A DNA stretch of 64,000 bases. Source: Scleromatobacter sp964418745. Lineage in GTDB: Bacteria > Pseudomonadota > Gammaproteobacteria > Burkholderiales > Burkholderiaceae_C. This document shows positions 1 to 8,946 of the stretch, piece after piece; position 1 is the first letter of the stretch, and every line of letters starts with the position of its first letter. Under the pieces are notes generated by a model that was not told the DNA's origin, searched no databases, and saw only the letters and a list, made by a program, of their open reading frames with translations. The stretch covers positions 1 to 64,000 of the forward strand of contig CAYQMX010000013.1 in the NCBI GenBank assembly GCA_964418745.1, read 5' to 3'. Made by a program: the position numbers and the translations under genes.

Positions 1-2
1 AG

Positions 3-1787
3 TACTTCCACAACTGGACCGGCAACCGCATCACCTGCCGCGACTGGTTCCAGCTGTCGCTCAAGGAAGGGCTCACGGTCTTCCGCGACCAGGAGTTCTC
101 CCAGGACATGGCCGGCTCGCCGTCGGCGCGCGGCGTCAAGCGCATCGACGACGTGCGCTTCCTGCGCCAGCAGCAGTTCCCCGAGGACGCGGGCCCGATG
201 TCGCACCCGGTGCGACCCGACAGCTACGTCGCGATCGACAACTTCTACACCGCCACCGTCTACGAGAAGGGCTCGGAGGTGGTGCGCATGATGCAGACCC
301 TGGTGGGCCGCTCCGGCTTCGCGCGCGGCATCACCGAGTACTTCCGCCGCCACGACGGCCAGGCCGTCACCTGCGACGCGTTCGCCCAGGCCATCGCCGA
401 CGCCAACCCGGCCAGCCCGCTCAACATCCAGCTCGACGCGTTCAAGCGCTGGTACGCGCAGGCCGGCACGCCCCGGCTCACCGCGCGCGGGGTGGCGGCC
501 GACGGTGCGTACACCCTGACCCTGGCGCAGGACTTCAGCGCGCCGCACGGGGTCGTCTCGCCCGTCGAACGCCAGCCCTTCGTGCTGCCGGTGCGCTTCG
601 CGCTGTTCACGCGCGACGGCCGCCCGGTGCCGCTGCAGCTCGAAGGCGACGTCGCGACCAGCGCGGCGCCGGACGAACGCGTGCTGGTGCTGTCGCAACC
701 GCAGGCCACCTTCCGCTTCCTGGACGTGCCGGCCGACGTCGTGCCCTCGGTGCTGCGTGACTTCTCGGCACCGGTGATCCTGGACGACGGCCTGGCCGAC
801 GCCGACCGCCTGGTGCTGCTGGCCCACGACACCGACCCGGTCAACCGCTGGGAGGCCGGCCAGCGCCTGGCGCTGTCGCAGCTCGTGGCCGCGATCGCCG
901 GCGACGGCCGGCTGGCGTTGAACGACGCGTTCGTCGACGCGATGCGCGCGGTGCTGCGCGACCCGGCGCTCGACCCGGCGTTCAAGGAGCTGGTGCTGAC
1001 GCCGCCGTCCGAGGCCTACGTCGCCGAACAGCTGACGGTGCCGGTCGACCCGCAGCGCGTGCACGCCGTCTGCCAGGCGATGCACGACCAGCTCGCCCGA
1101 CGCCTGTTCGACGACTGGGTCGCCGCGTGGGAAGGCCACCAGGTCGTCGGCGGCTACCGCCCCGACGGCGTGCAGAGCGCGCGCCGCGCGCTCGCCAACC
1201 TGGCCCTGGCCATGCTGGTGCGCGATGCCGCGCACACGGGCGACACCGTATGGCCGGTGCGCGCCTTCCAGCGCTTCCGCGACGCCGGCAACATGACGGA
1301 CCGCCTGGGCGCGCTGAGCGCCCTGGTCGGGGCGCATTCCGAGCTGGCCGAGCGCGCGCTGGCCCGCTTCCACCAGATGTTCCGCGGCGAGGCCCTGGTC
1401 ATCGACAAGTGGTTCGGCCTGCAGGCGCGCACGCCGGAGAAGGACGGCCGCGTGTTCGCCAACGTCAAGGCGTTGCTGCAGCACCCCGACTTCTCGCTGC
1501 ACAACCCGAACCGCGTCCGCAGCCTGCTGCTGGCGCTGTGCAACTTCAACCCGGCCGCGTTCCACCGCGCCGACGCGAAGGGCTACGTGTTCTGGGCCGA
1601 GAAGGTCGTCGAGCTCGACGCCATCAACCCGCAGGTGGCCTCGCGCCTGGCGCGCGCGCTGGACCGCTGGCGCACGCTGGCCGAGCCGTACCGCAGCGCC
1701 GCCGGCGAGGCCATCGCCCGCGTGGCTGCACGCACCGACCTGAGCCCCGACACGCGCGAGGTGGTCGACCGCGCGCTCAAGGACTGA
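3..1787 (+). CDS. pepN: Aminopeptidase N, C-terminal part (5' end outside window)
   Basis: Zinc aminopeptidase of the M1 family that removes N-terminal residues from peptides in the cytoplasm. The window opens inside the gene, within the HEXXH zinc motif: the first readable residues are YFHNWTGN, so the motif's second His is present and the first His is upstream. The EGLTVFRDQEFS stretch that follows holds the second-shell glutamate typical of the E. coli-type PepN. The rest matches the long alpha-helical C-terminal domain, ending in a family-typical region near the stop at 1787. No frameshift is visible. A different M1 enzyme, exported rather than cytoplasmic, is encoded at 57231-59834. A strong hairpin follows the stop. 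Identification is secure; the missing N-terminal third cannot be assessed. Confidence 0.95.
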   Translation, partial: YFHNWTGNRITCRDWFQLSLKEGLTVFRDQEFSQDMAGSPSARGVKRIDDVRFLRQQQFPEDAGPMSHPVRPDSYVAIDNFYTATVYEKGSEVVRMMQTLVGRSGFARGITEYFRRHDGQAVTCDAFAQAIADANPASPLNIQLDAFKRWYAQAGTPRLTARGVAADGAYTLTLAQDFSAPHGVVSPVERQPFVLPVRFALFTRDGRPVPLQLEGDVATSAAPDERVLVLSQPQATFRFLDVPADVVPSVLRDFSAPVILDDGLADADRLVLLAHDTDPVNRWEAGQRLALSQLVAAIAGDGRLALNDAFVDAMRAVLRDPALDPAFKELVLTPPSEAYVAEQLTVPVDPQRVHAVCQAMHDQLARRLFDDWVAAWEGHQVVGGYRPDGVQSARRALANLALAMLVRDAAHTGDTVWPVRAFQRFRDAGNMTDRLGALSALVGAHSELAERALARFHQMFRGEALVIDKWFGLQARTPEKDGRVFANVKALLQHPDFSLHNPNRVRSLLLALCNFNPAAFHRADAKGYVFWAEKVVELDAINPQVASRLARALDRWRTLAEPYRSAAGEAIARVAARTDLSPDTREVVDRALKD

Positions 1788-1795
1788 CGCACGCC

Positions 1796-1821
1796 AACCG
1801 GGTCGCGCTTGCGACCCGGTT
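1796..1821 (+). terminator. Rho-independent-type hairpin after pepN
   Basis: An 11-bp perfect stem (AACCGGGTCGC pairing with GCGACCCGGTT) with a GCTT loop begins 8 bases after the pepN stop codon. Only three T residues follow, so the U-tract is weak, but stem strength and position fit transcription termination between pepN and fbp. Confidence 0.7.
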
Positions 1822-1837
1822 TCGCTTCGGGCGAGGC

Positions 1838-1870
1838 GTTTCGCATGCGCACGACGTGCGCATGCGAAAC
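1838..1870. repeat. Perfect 15-bp inverted repeat upstream of fbp
   Basis: GTTTCGCATGCGCAC and its exact reverse complement are separated by only GAC. The element lies 17 bases after the pepN hairpin and ends 31 bases before the fbp start codon. It could be a second terminator or attenuator in the fbp leader, or a symmetric protein-binding site. No T-tract follows it, so simple termination is not the best reading. Confidence 0.7.
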
Positions 1871-1901
1871 GACCGCATTCACACTCTCCCAGGAAACCAC
1901 C

Positions 1902-2915
1902 ATGGCCAAGAAAGTCAGCCTCACCCAGTACCTCGTCGAGCAGCAGCGCGAGCACGGGCGCATCCCGTCGCAGCTGCGCCTGCTGATCGAGGTCGTCGCG
2001 CGCGCCTGCAAGCACATCGCCATCGCCGTCAACAAGGGCGCGCTCGGCGACGTGATGGGCTCGGCCGGCTCCGAGAACGTGCAGGGAGAGGTGCAGAAGA
2101 AGCTCGACATCATCTCCAACGAGGTGCTGATCGAGGCCAACGAATGGGGCGGCCACCTGGCCGCGATGGCCTCGGAGGAGATGGACACCATCCACGTCGT
2201 GCCCAACCGCTATCCGCAGGGCGAGTACCTGCTGCTGTTCGACCCGCTGGACGGCTCGTCCAACATCGACGTCAACGTGTCGATCGGCACCATCTTCTCG
2301 GTGCTGCGCAAGGTGGGCCACCACCACGGCGTGGCCGAGGAGGACTTCCTGCAGGCCGGCAAGAACCAGGCGGTGGCCGGCTACTGCATCTACGGCCCGC
2401 AAACCATGCTGGTGCTGACGGTGGGCGACGGCGTGGCGATGTTCACGCTCGATCGCGAGATGGGCTCGTGGGTGCTCACCGCCGAGAACGTGCGCATTCC
2501 CGAGGACACGAAGGAGTTCGCGATCAACATGTCCAACCAGCGCCACTGGGCGCCGCCGGTCACGCGCTACATCGACGAGTGCCTGCAGGGCAAGGACGGC
2601 CCGCGCGGCAAGGACTTCAACATGCGCTGGGTCGCCTCGATGGTGGCCGACGTGCACCGCATCCTCAGCCGCGGCGGTGTCTTCCTGTACCCGTGGGACA
2701 AGCGCGAACCCGAGAAGGCCGGCAAGCTGCGCCTGCTCTACGAGGCCAACCCGATGAGCTTCCTGGTCGAGCAGGCCGGCGGCGTCTCCACCAACGGCAC
2801 GCAGCGCATCATGGACCTGCAGCCGAAGAAGCTGCACGAGCGGGTGGCGGTGTTCCTGGGCTCGAAGAACGAAGTCGAACGGGCGACGGCGTACCACCTC
2901 GAGGCGCAGGGCTGA
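1902..2915 (+). CDS. fbp: Fructose-1,6-bisphosphatase class I
   Basis: Hydrolyses fructose 1,6-bisphosphate to fructose 6-phosphate in gluconeogenesis and, in autotrophs, the Calvin cycle; cytoplasmic and Mg-dependent. The 337-residue product has the class I length and the metal-binding DPLDGSSNID motif near residue 114, followed by a GTIFSV segment. The chosen ATG, giving MAKKVSLTQY, has an AGGAAA ribosome site. The reading frame is open further upstream but has no family-like sequence there. The gene stands alone: hairpins separate it from pepN, and its 3' neighbour is on the opposite strand. No cbb genes are nearby, so a specific Calvin-cycle role cannot be claimed. Confidence 0.96.
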   Translation: MAKKVSLTQYLVEQQREHGRIPSQLRLLIEVVARACKHIAIAVNKGALGDVMGSAGSENVQGEVQKKLDIISNEVLIEANEWGGHLAAMASEEMDTIHVVPNRYPQGEYLLLFDPLDGSSNIDVNVSIGTIFSVLRKVGHHHGVAEEDFLQAGKNQAVAGYCIYGPQTMLVLTVGDGVAMFTLDREMGSWVLTAENVRIPEDTKEFAINMSNQRHWAPPVTRYIDECLQGKDGPRGKDFNMRWVASMVADVHRILSRGGVFLYPWDKREPEKAGKLRLLYEANPMSFLVEQAGGVSTNGTQRIMDLQPKKLHERVAVFLGSKNEVERATAYHLEAQG

Positions 2916-2958
2916 GCGCCGCGGGGTCCCGGCGGCGACGGGAGGGATCGGGCCCGGC

Positions 2959-3984
<1,026 letters not shown>

Positions 3985-4156
3985 GTGTTCTCCCGCACTG
4001 TCGATCGAGCCCGCAGGATAGGCGCCTTCGCGGGCGCGTGCAGGGCGCCGCGCGCATGCCCCGAATGCGGGCAGGGCGGAATTCCATGTCCGGAAGCGGC
4101 GGGCTGCGAGCGGCGAAGATCGCGACAATGCAGCCCTTCGCCACGAATCGCCGCCG

Positions 4157-5044
4157 ATGACCGCCGCCAGCCTCGCCCGCCTCCTCGCCCTGTCCGCCAT
4201 CTGGGGCGCGTCGTTCCTGTTCATGCGCATGGGCGCGCCGGTGCTCGGCCCGACGCTGCTGATCGGCTGCCGCGTGCTGTTCGCGGCGCTGTTCCTCGCC
4301 GTCGTGGCCGTCGCGCTGCGCAAGCCGCTGGATGCGCGCCGCAACGCCGGGCACTACCTGGTGCTGGGCCTGTTCAACTCCGCCCTGCCCTTCCTGCTGT
4401 TCGCCTCCGCGGCGCGCACGCTGTCGGCGTCGCTGCTGTCCATCCTGAACGCGACGGCGCCGATCTGGGGCGCGGTCATCGGCGCGCTGTGGACGCGCAC
4501 CGTGCTGTCGGTGCGCGCGGCGCTGGGCCTGGCGCTGGGGGTGGCCGGCGTCGCACTGCTGGTCGGATTCGATCCGTCGACGCTGCGCGACGGCGCGCCG
4601 CTGGCCATCGCGCTGGCGCTGTCGGCCGCGCTGTCGTACGGCATCGCCACCAACTACGCGAAGTCGGCCAGGAAGGTGGAGCCGTTCGCCAACGCGCACG
4701 GCAGCATGTGGGCCGCGACGCTGCTGATCGCGCCGGCCGTGCCGTTCGCGCCGCCGGTGGCGATGCCCGGCCTCGCGATCGTGCTGGCCGTGTTCGCGCT
4801 CGGCGTGGTCTGCAGCGGCATCGCCTACCTGCTGTACTTCCGGCTGGTCGCCGATATCGGCGCGGCGTCGGCGCTGACTGTCACCTTCCTGGTGCCGGTG
4901 TTCGGTGTGCTGTGGGGGCACCTGATCCTGGGCGAGCCGCTGGGCTGGAACACGCTGGTCGGCGCGCTGGTCGTCATCGTCGGCACCGCGCTGGTCACGG
5001 GCTTCAGCGTGGCGGCGCTGTTCGGGCGGCCCGCGGCGGCCTGA
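4157..5044 (+). CDS. EamA/DMT-family transporter
   Basis: Inner-membrane carrier of the drug/metabolite transporter superfamily, usually exporting amino acids or other small metabolites. The 295-residue protein is almost entirely hydrophobic, with about ten membrane spans arranged as two repeated EamA units. The first begins with the typical LLALSAIWGASF signature and the second with AIALALSAALSYG. Substrate is unknown. It is followed 48 bases later by a crotonase gene on the same strand, which may share its transcript. Confidence 0.88.
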   Translation: MTAASLARLLALSAIWGASFLFMRMGAPVLGPTLLIGCRVLFAALFLAVVAVALRKPLDARRNAGHYLVLGLFNSALPFLLFASAARTLSASLLSILNATAPIWGAVIGALWTRTVLSVRAALGLALGVAGVALLVGFDPSTLRDGAPLAIALALSAALSYGIATNYAKSARKVEPFANAHGSMWAATLLIAPAVPFAPPVAMPGLAIVLAVFALGVVCSGIAYLLYFRLVADIGAASALTVTFLVPVFGVLWGHLILGEPLGWNTLVGALVVIVGTALVTGFSVAALFGRPAAA

Positions 5045-5092
5045 ACGACGACAATCGCCGGCGTCGTCTCGATCGCACCCAGGAGAGCGGCC

Positions 5093-5866
5093 ATGTCCCT
5101 GCACTTCGAATCCGCCGGCCCGGTCGCCACGGTCACCCTGGACCGGCCGGACTGCCGCAACGCCGTCGACGGTCCCACCGCCACGCGGTTGCGCGAGGCG
5201 TTCGAGGCCTTCGAGGCCGACGACGCGCTGCGGGTGCTCGTGCTCACCGGCGCGGGCGGCCAGTTCTGCGCCGGCGCGGACCTGAAGGCGATGGCCGACC
5301 CGGCGCGGCGCAACCACGTCGAGCCCAGCGGCAGCGCCGCCGGGCCGATGGGCCCCACGCGCATGCACTTGGCCAAGCCGGTCATCGCCGCCATCGAGGG
5401 CCACGCCGTCGCCGGCGGGCTGGAACTGGCGTTGATGTGCGACCTGCGCGTGGCCGCGCGCGGGGCGGTCTTCGGCGTGTTCTGCCGCCGCTGGGGCGTG
5501 CCGCTGATCGACGGCGGAACGGTGCGCCTGCCGCGCATCGTCGGCGCCGGACGCGCGCTGGACATGATCCTGACCGGCCGCGCGGTCGACGCCGCCGAGG
5601 CGCTCTCGTTCGGCCTGGTCAATCGCGTCGTCGACGATGGCCAGGCGCTGGCGGCGGCGCAGGCGCTGGCCGCCGACATCGCCGCGTTCCCGCAGCGCTG
5701 CCTGCGCGCGGACCGGGCGTCGGCGCTGGCGCAATGGGACCTCGAACTGGAGGAGGCCTTGCGCCGCGAAGGCGCGGGCGGCTACGCCGTGGTGGCCGCC
5801 GAGGGGCTGGCCGGCGCCGCGCGCTTCGCCGACGGGGCCGGGCGCCACGGCCAGCCGGCCCGTTGA
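5093..5866 (+). CDS. Crotonase / enoyl-CoA hydratase family protein
   Basis: Acts on acyl-CoA thioesters; probably hydrates a 2-enoyl-CoA, but the exact reaction is undetermined. The 257-residue length suits a single crotonase domain. The two oxyanion-hole segments are visible as FCAGADLKAM and HAVAGGLELA. The usual second catalytic glutamate region reads GVPLIDGGTVRLP, a variant common in a subfamily of uncharacterised hydratases, so activity as a standard hydratase is uncertain. A clear AGGAGAG ribosome site precedes the ATG. It lies upstream of bchE, separated by a GACGGC/GCCGTC hairpin region and the bchE operator. Confidence 0.88.
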   Translation: MSLHFESAGPVATVTLDRPDCRNAVDGPTATRLREAFEAFEADDALRVLVLTGAGGQFCAGADLKAMADPARRNHVEPSGSAAGPMGPTRMHLAKPVIAAIEGHAVAGGLELALMCDLRVAARGAVFGVFCRRWGVPLIDGGTVRLPRIVGAGRALDMILTGRAVDAAEALSFGLVNRVVDDGQALAAAQALAADIAAFPQRCLRADRASALAQWDLELEEALRREGAGGYAVVAAEGLAGAARFADGAGRHGQPAR

Positions 5867-5975
5867 GCCGAGGCATGCACCTGCTCGTTACCGGCCTGTC
5901 CGGCCTGAGCAAGGCTTCGGACGCCGGCTGACGGCTTTTCCGCCGTCTGGGTACTAACCCGCCTGACAGTCAATG

Positions 5976-5993
5976 TGTCAACTTATATCGACA
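5976..5993. promoter_or_regulatory. Candidate PpsR/CrtJ operator in front of bchE
   Basis: The 18-bp sequence TGT-N12-ACA is exactly the consensus recognised by the redox repressor PpsR/CrtJ of purple bacteria. It sits inside a wider dyad (GTGTC-N10-GACAC), and its AT-rich centre contains a -10-like TATATC. Its 3' edge is 65 bases upstream of the bchE ATG. A second partial dyad, TGACA-N7-TGTCA, overlaps it at 5964-5980. Location and symmetry support oxygen/redox control of bchE; the repressor gene is not in the window. Confidence 0.65.
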
Positions 5994-6058
5994 CAACGCA
6001 AATCGTCCCCGGGCGCGCCGGCGTACTTTCCCCCATCGGACTGTCGTCGGGAACCGTC

Positions 6059-7720
6059 ATGCGCATCCTCCTGTTGCACCCCAACTACCATTCCGGCGGC
6101 GCCGAGATCGCGGGCAACTGGCCGCCGGCCTGGGTGGCCTACCTGGTGGGCTACCTCAAGGCCGGGGGCTACACCGACGTCGTCTTCGTCGACGCGATGA
6201 CCGACCACCTCGACGAGGAGCAGGTACGCGCGCGCATGGTCGAACTGCAGCCCGACGTGGTGGGCTGCACCGCCATCACGCCGGCCATCTACAAGGCCGA
6301 ACGGCTGCTGCAGATCGCCAAGGAAGTGCGGCCCGACACCGTGACGGTGCTGGGCGGCATCCACGGAACCTTCATGTACCCGCAGGTGCTCAAGGAAGCA
6401 CCGTGGATCGACGCCGTGGTGCGCGGCGAGGGCGAGCAGGTGTTCCTGAACCTGGTGCGCGCGGTGGACGACGGCACCTTCGCGGCCGACCGCGCCAGCG
6501 TGCGCGGCATCGCCTACACCGACGCCGCCGGCGCGGTGGTGGCCACGGCGGCCGAGCCCACCATCGAGGACCTGGACCGCATCACGCCCGACTGGTCCAT
6601 CCTGTCGTGGGACAAGTACATCTACATCCCGATGAACCGCCGCGTGGCGATCCCCAACTTCGCGCGCGGCTGCCCGTTCACGTGCAGCTTCTGCAGCCAG
6701 TGGAAGTTCTGGCGCGACTACCGGGTGCGCGACCCGAAGAAGGTGGTCGACGAGATCGAGACGCTGGTGCGCGACCACGGCGTCGGCTTCTTCATCCTCG
6801 CCGACGAGGAGCCGACGATCCACCGCAAGAAGTTCGTGCAGTTCTGCGAGGAGCTCATCGAGCGCAAGCTCGACGTGCTGTGGGGCATCAACACCCGCGT
6901 CACCGACATCCTGCGCGACGAGAAGCTGCTGCCGATGTTCCGCCAGGCCGGCCTGGTCCACGTGTCGCTGGGCACCGAGGCCGCCGCGCAGCTCAAGCTG
7001 GAGCGCTTCAACAAGGAGACCACGATCGCCCAGAACAAGCGCGCGATCGAGCTGCTGCGCAGCGCCGGCATCGTCAGCGAGGCGCAGTTCATCGTCGGCC
7101 TGGAGAACGAGACCGCCCAGACGCTGGAGGAGACCTACCGGATGGCGCGCGACTGGAACCCGGACATGGCCAACTGGGCGATGTACACGCCGTGGCCGTT
7201 CTCCGACCTGTTCCGCGAACTGGGCGACAAGGTGGAGGTGTTCGACTTCGAGAAGTACAACTTCGTCACCCCCATCATGAAGCCCGACGCGATGAGCCGG
7301 GGCGAGCTGCTGGATCGCGTGATGAACAACTACCGCCGCTTCTTCATGAACAAGGCGCTGTTCCAGTACCCCTTCACGCGCGACCGGCAGCGTCGCAGCT
7401 ACCTGCTGGGCTGCCTGAAGGCGTTCGCCAAGAGCGGGTTCCAGCGCACGTTCTACGACCTCGGACGGGTCGGCTACTGGGGCCCGCAGACGCGCGGCAC
7501 GGTGCAGTTCGGCTTCGACGAGAAGCGCCGCATCGACGCCGACACCGCGCGGGCGCTGGGCCAGGTCGACGACGGCTGGGTGACCATGCACGGCCCGAAG
7601 ATCGAGATGCGGCGCCGCAAGGGCGAGGAGACCTTCGAGATCGCCAAGGCCGCGATGGCCTGCGGCGGCGGCAAGGAGCAGCTGGGCATCGAGGGCACCG
7701 GGCCGGGGAGCCTGCAATGA
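6059..7720 (+). CDS. bchE: Oxygen-independent Mg-protoporphyrin IX monomethyl ester cyclase
   Basis: Radical SAM, cobalamin-dependent enzyme that forms the isocyclic ring of bacteriochlorophyll without oxygen. The 553-residue protein has an N-terminal B12-binding Rossmann region beginning MRILLLHPNYHSGGAEI, which is nearly diagnostic of BchE. The radical SAM cluster motif follows at C205-x3-C209-x2-C212. A GTG further upstream at 5975 is in frame, but it would place the start inside the operator, so the ATG at 6059 is preferred. The stop overlaps a 14-codon ORF that leads into bchJ. No other photosynthesis genes flank the pair, so it lies outside any main photosynthesis cluster. Function rests on strong family similarity. 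Confidence 0.93.
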   Translation: MRILLLHPNYHSGGAEIAGNWPPAWVAYLVGYLKAGGYTDVVFVDAMTDHLDEEQVRARMVELQPDVVGCTAITPAIYKAERLLQIAKEVRPDTVTVLGGIHGTFMYPQVLKEAPWIDAVVRGEGEQVFLNLVRAVDDGTFAADRASVRGIAYTDAAGAVVATAAEPTIEDLDRITPDWSILSWDKYIYIPMNRRVAIPNFARGCPFTCSFCSQWKFWRDYRVRDPKKVVDEIETLVRDHGVGFFILADEEPTIHRKKFVQFCEELIERKLDVLWGINTRVTDILRDEKLLPMFRQAGLVHVSLGTEAAAQLKLERFNKETTIAQNKRAIELLRSAGIVSEAQFIVGLENETAQTLEETYRMARDWNPDMANWAMYTPWPFSDLFRELGDKVEVFDFEKYNFVTPIMKPDAMSRGELLDRVMNNYRRFFMNKALFQYPFTRDRQRRSYLLGCLKAFAKSGFQRTFYDLGRVGYWGPQTRGTVQFGFDEKRRIDADTARALGQVDDGWVTMHGPKIEMRRRKGEETFEIAKAAMACGGGKEQLGIEGTGPGSLQ

Positions 7721-7761
7721 GCGCTCGCACCGCAGGCCGCAGGCCGGAGGTTGCCCAATGA
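7717..7761 (+). CDS. Bridging mini-ORF between bchE and bchJ (MSARTAGRRPEVAQ)
   Basis: A 14-codon ORF whose ATG overlaps the bchE stop (ATGA at 7717-7720) and whose stop overlaps the bchJ start (ATGA at 7758-7761). It also supplies the GGAGG ribosome site of bchJ. Ribosomes finishing bchE could restart on it and then on bchJ. An ORF of the same length and the same first six residues occupies an identical position at 60422-60466. Whether the peptide is made or matters is unknown; the coupling geometry is directly visible. Confidence 0.5.
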   Translation: MSARTAGRRPEVAQ

Positions 7762-8354
7762 CCGCCGGCCCCCTCGCCGGGCGTATCGGGCCCAACGCCA
7801 TCATCCGGGTCGGCGAGGCGCTGGAGCGCCAGGTCGGCCGGGACCTGGCCGCGCGCGTGTTCCGGCGGGCCGGCCTCGCGACCTGGTTCGAGCACCCGCC
7901 CACCGAGATGGTGGACGAGCAGGTGGCCTGCCGGCTGCACGCGCTGCTGCGCAGCGAACTCGGCGACCAGGTCGGCGCCGTGGTGGCCCGCGACGCCGGC
8001 GTCGCCACGGCCGACTACCTGCTGGCCCACCGCATCCCGAAGCCGGTGCAGGCGCTGCTCAAGGGCCTGCCTGCGCCGCTGGCCAGCCGCGGCCTGCTGG
8101 CGGCGATCACGCGCCATGCCTGGACCTTCGCCGGCAGCGGCCGGTTCGAGGCACGCGCGGGCCGGCCGGTGCTGCTGACGATACGCGGCAACGCGCTGTG
8201 CCAGGGCCAGCGCAGCGCCCACCCGGTGTGCGACTACTATGCCGCCACCTTCGAGCGGCTGTTCCGCGTGCTGGTGCACCCCGGCACTCGCGTGACCGAG
8301 CTCACCTGCGAGGCGCGCGGCGACGACGCGTGCCGGTTCGAATTGCGCTGGTAG
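7758..8354 (+). CDS. bchJ: Bacteriochlorophyll synthesis accessory protein with V4R domain
   Basis: Accessory factor of bacteriochlorophyll synthesis, historically called divinyl (4-vinyl) reductase. True 8-vinyl reductases are now known to be other proteins, so a substrate-binding or regulatory role is likelier. The 198-residue product ends in a typical V4R domain, with conserved residues in the HPVCDYYAATFERL and CEARGDDACRFELRW segments. A GGAGG ribosome site lies 8 bases before the ATG, inside the bridging mini-ORF. Co-transcription with bchE is almost certain. Its last 118 bases overlap the C-terminal extension of a convergent ORF. BchE and BchJ are commonly adjacent in purple bacteria. 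Confidence 0.9.
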   Translation: MTAGPLAGRIGPNAIIRVGEALERQVGRDLAARVFRRAGLATWFEHPPTEMVDEQVACRLHALLRSELGDQVGAVVARDAGVATADYLLAHRIPKPVQALLKGLPAPLASRGLLAAITRHAWTFAGSGRFEARAGRPVLLTIRGNALCQGQRSAHPVCDYYAATFERLFRVLVHPGTRVTELTCEARGDDACRFELRW

Positions 8355-8932
8355 CGCACGGCGAGCGGCATCCGCGCGGCGCGCCACCGCCGCCCCAGGC
8401 CGCTGCCCCCGCGACAGGCCGCCGTCGCCAGCGCCCCGGTCACGGCCAGCATCGCGGCCAGGTGCACCGCCACCGCGGCCAGCGCCAGCCCCGGCGCCCC
8501 CGAGGCCACGATCTCGCGCCCCGGCGTTGCCGACAGGCACACCGGCACCAGCGCGGGCACCAGCATCATCCCGGCGCCGTGCGCGGTGCCCGCCGCGAAC
8601 GATCCCAGCGCCAGGCCGGCGCGCCCGGCCGCGACGCGCAGCCGGTGCCGCGCATGGCCCAGGAAATGGACCGCCAGCACGATGGCGGCGAGACCCGCGG
8701 CGAACCACTGGAGAGCCCCACGCTGCGCCGCGAACCCGAGGGCCACGAGCGCCGCGACGGCGCCGACCGACGCCAGGTGGCCGAGCGCGATCGGCGCCAG
8801 CGCGCGCAGCACCTGCGCGCGATCGCCGGCGCGCAGGCCCGCAGCGGCGGCCGCGGCCCAGCCGGTCGCCGGGTTCGCTCCGTGCAGGGCGCCGAGCGCG
8901 GCGACCGCCAGCCAGGGCCAGGCGCCGGCCAC
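8237..8932 (-). CDS. Uncharacterised integral membrane protein
   Basis: Unknown function. The first 170 or so residues are strongly hydrophobic, with about five or six membrane spans and the motifs GALHGANPATGW and ALGHLASVG. These faintly recall the LysE/nickel-exporter type of small transporter. The last 39 residues are polar and are read antisense across the end of bchJ, so this tail is probably an unselected extension left by loss of an earlier stop. The GTG start at 8932 lies 14 bases after the stop of the DUF899 gene on the same strand, suggesting one transcript. Confidence 0.6.
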   Translation of the reverse strand: MAGAWPWLAVAALGALHGANPATGWAAAAAAGLRAGDRAQVLRALAPIALGHLASVGAVAALVALGFAAQRGALQWFAAGLAAIVLAVHFLGHARHRLRVAAGRAGLALGSFAAGTAHGAGMMLVPALVPVCLSATPGREIVASGAPGLALAAVAVHLAAMLAVTGALATAACRGGSGLGRRWRAARMPLAVRYQRNSNRHASSPRASQVSSVTRVPGCTSTRNSRSKVAA

Positions 8933-8946
8933 GACCGTTCTCCGGC

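Noticed and set aside
5915..5955. Hairpin GACGGC/GCCGTC after the crotonase gene
   Set aside because: Short stem without a T-tract; not strong enough to call a terminator.
5975..6058. In-frame GTG start 28 codons upstream of bchE
   Set aside because: It would begin inside the operator, has no ribosome site, and adds residues unlike BchE; the ATG at 6059 begins the conserved protein.
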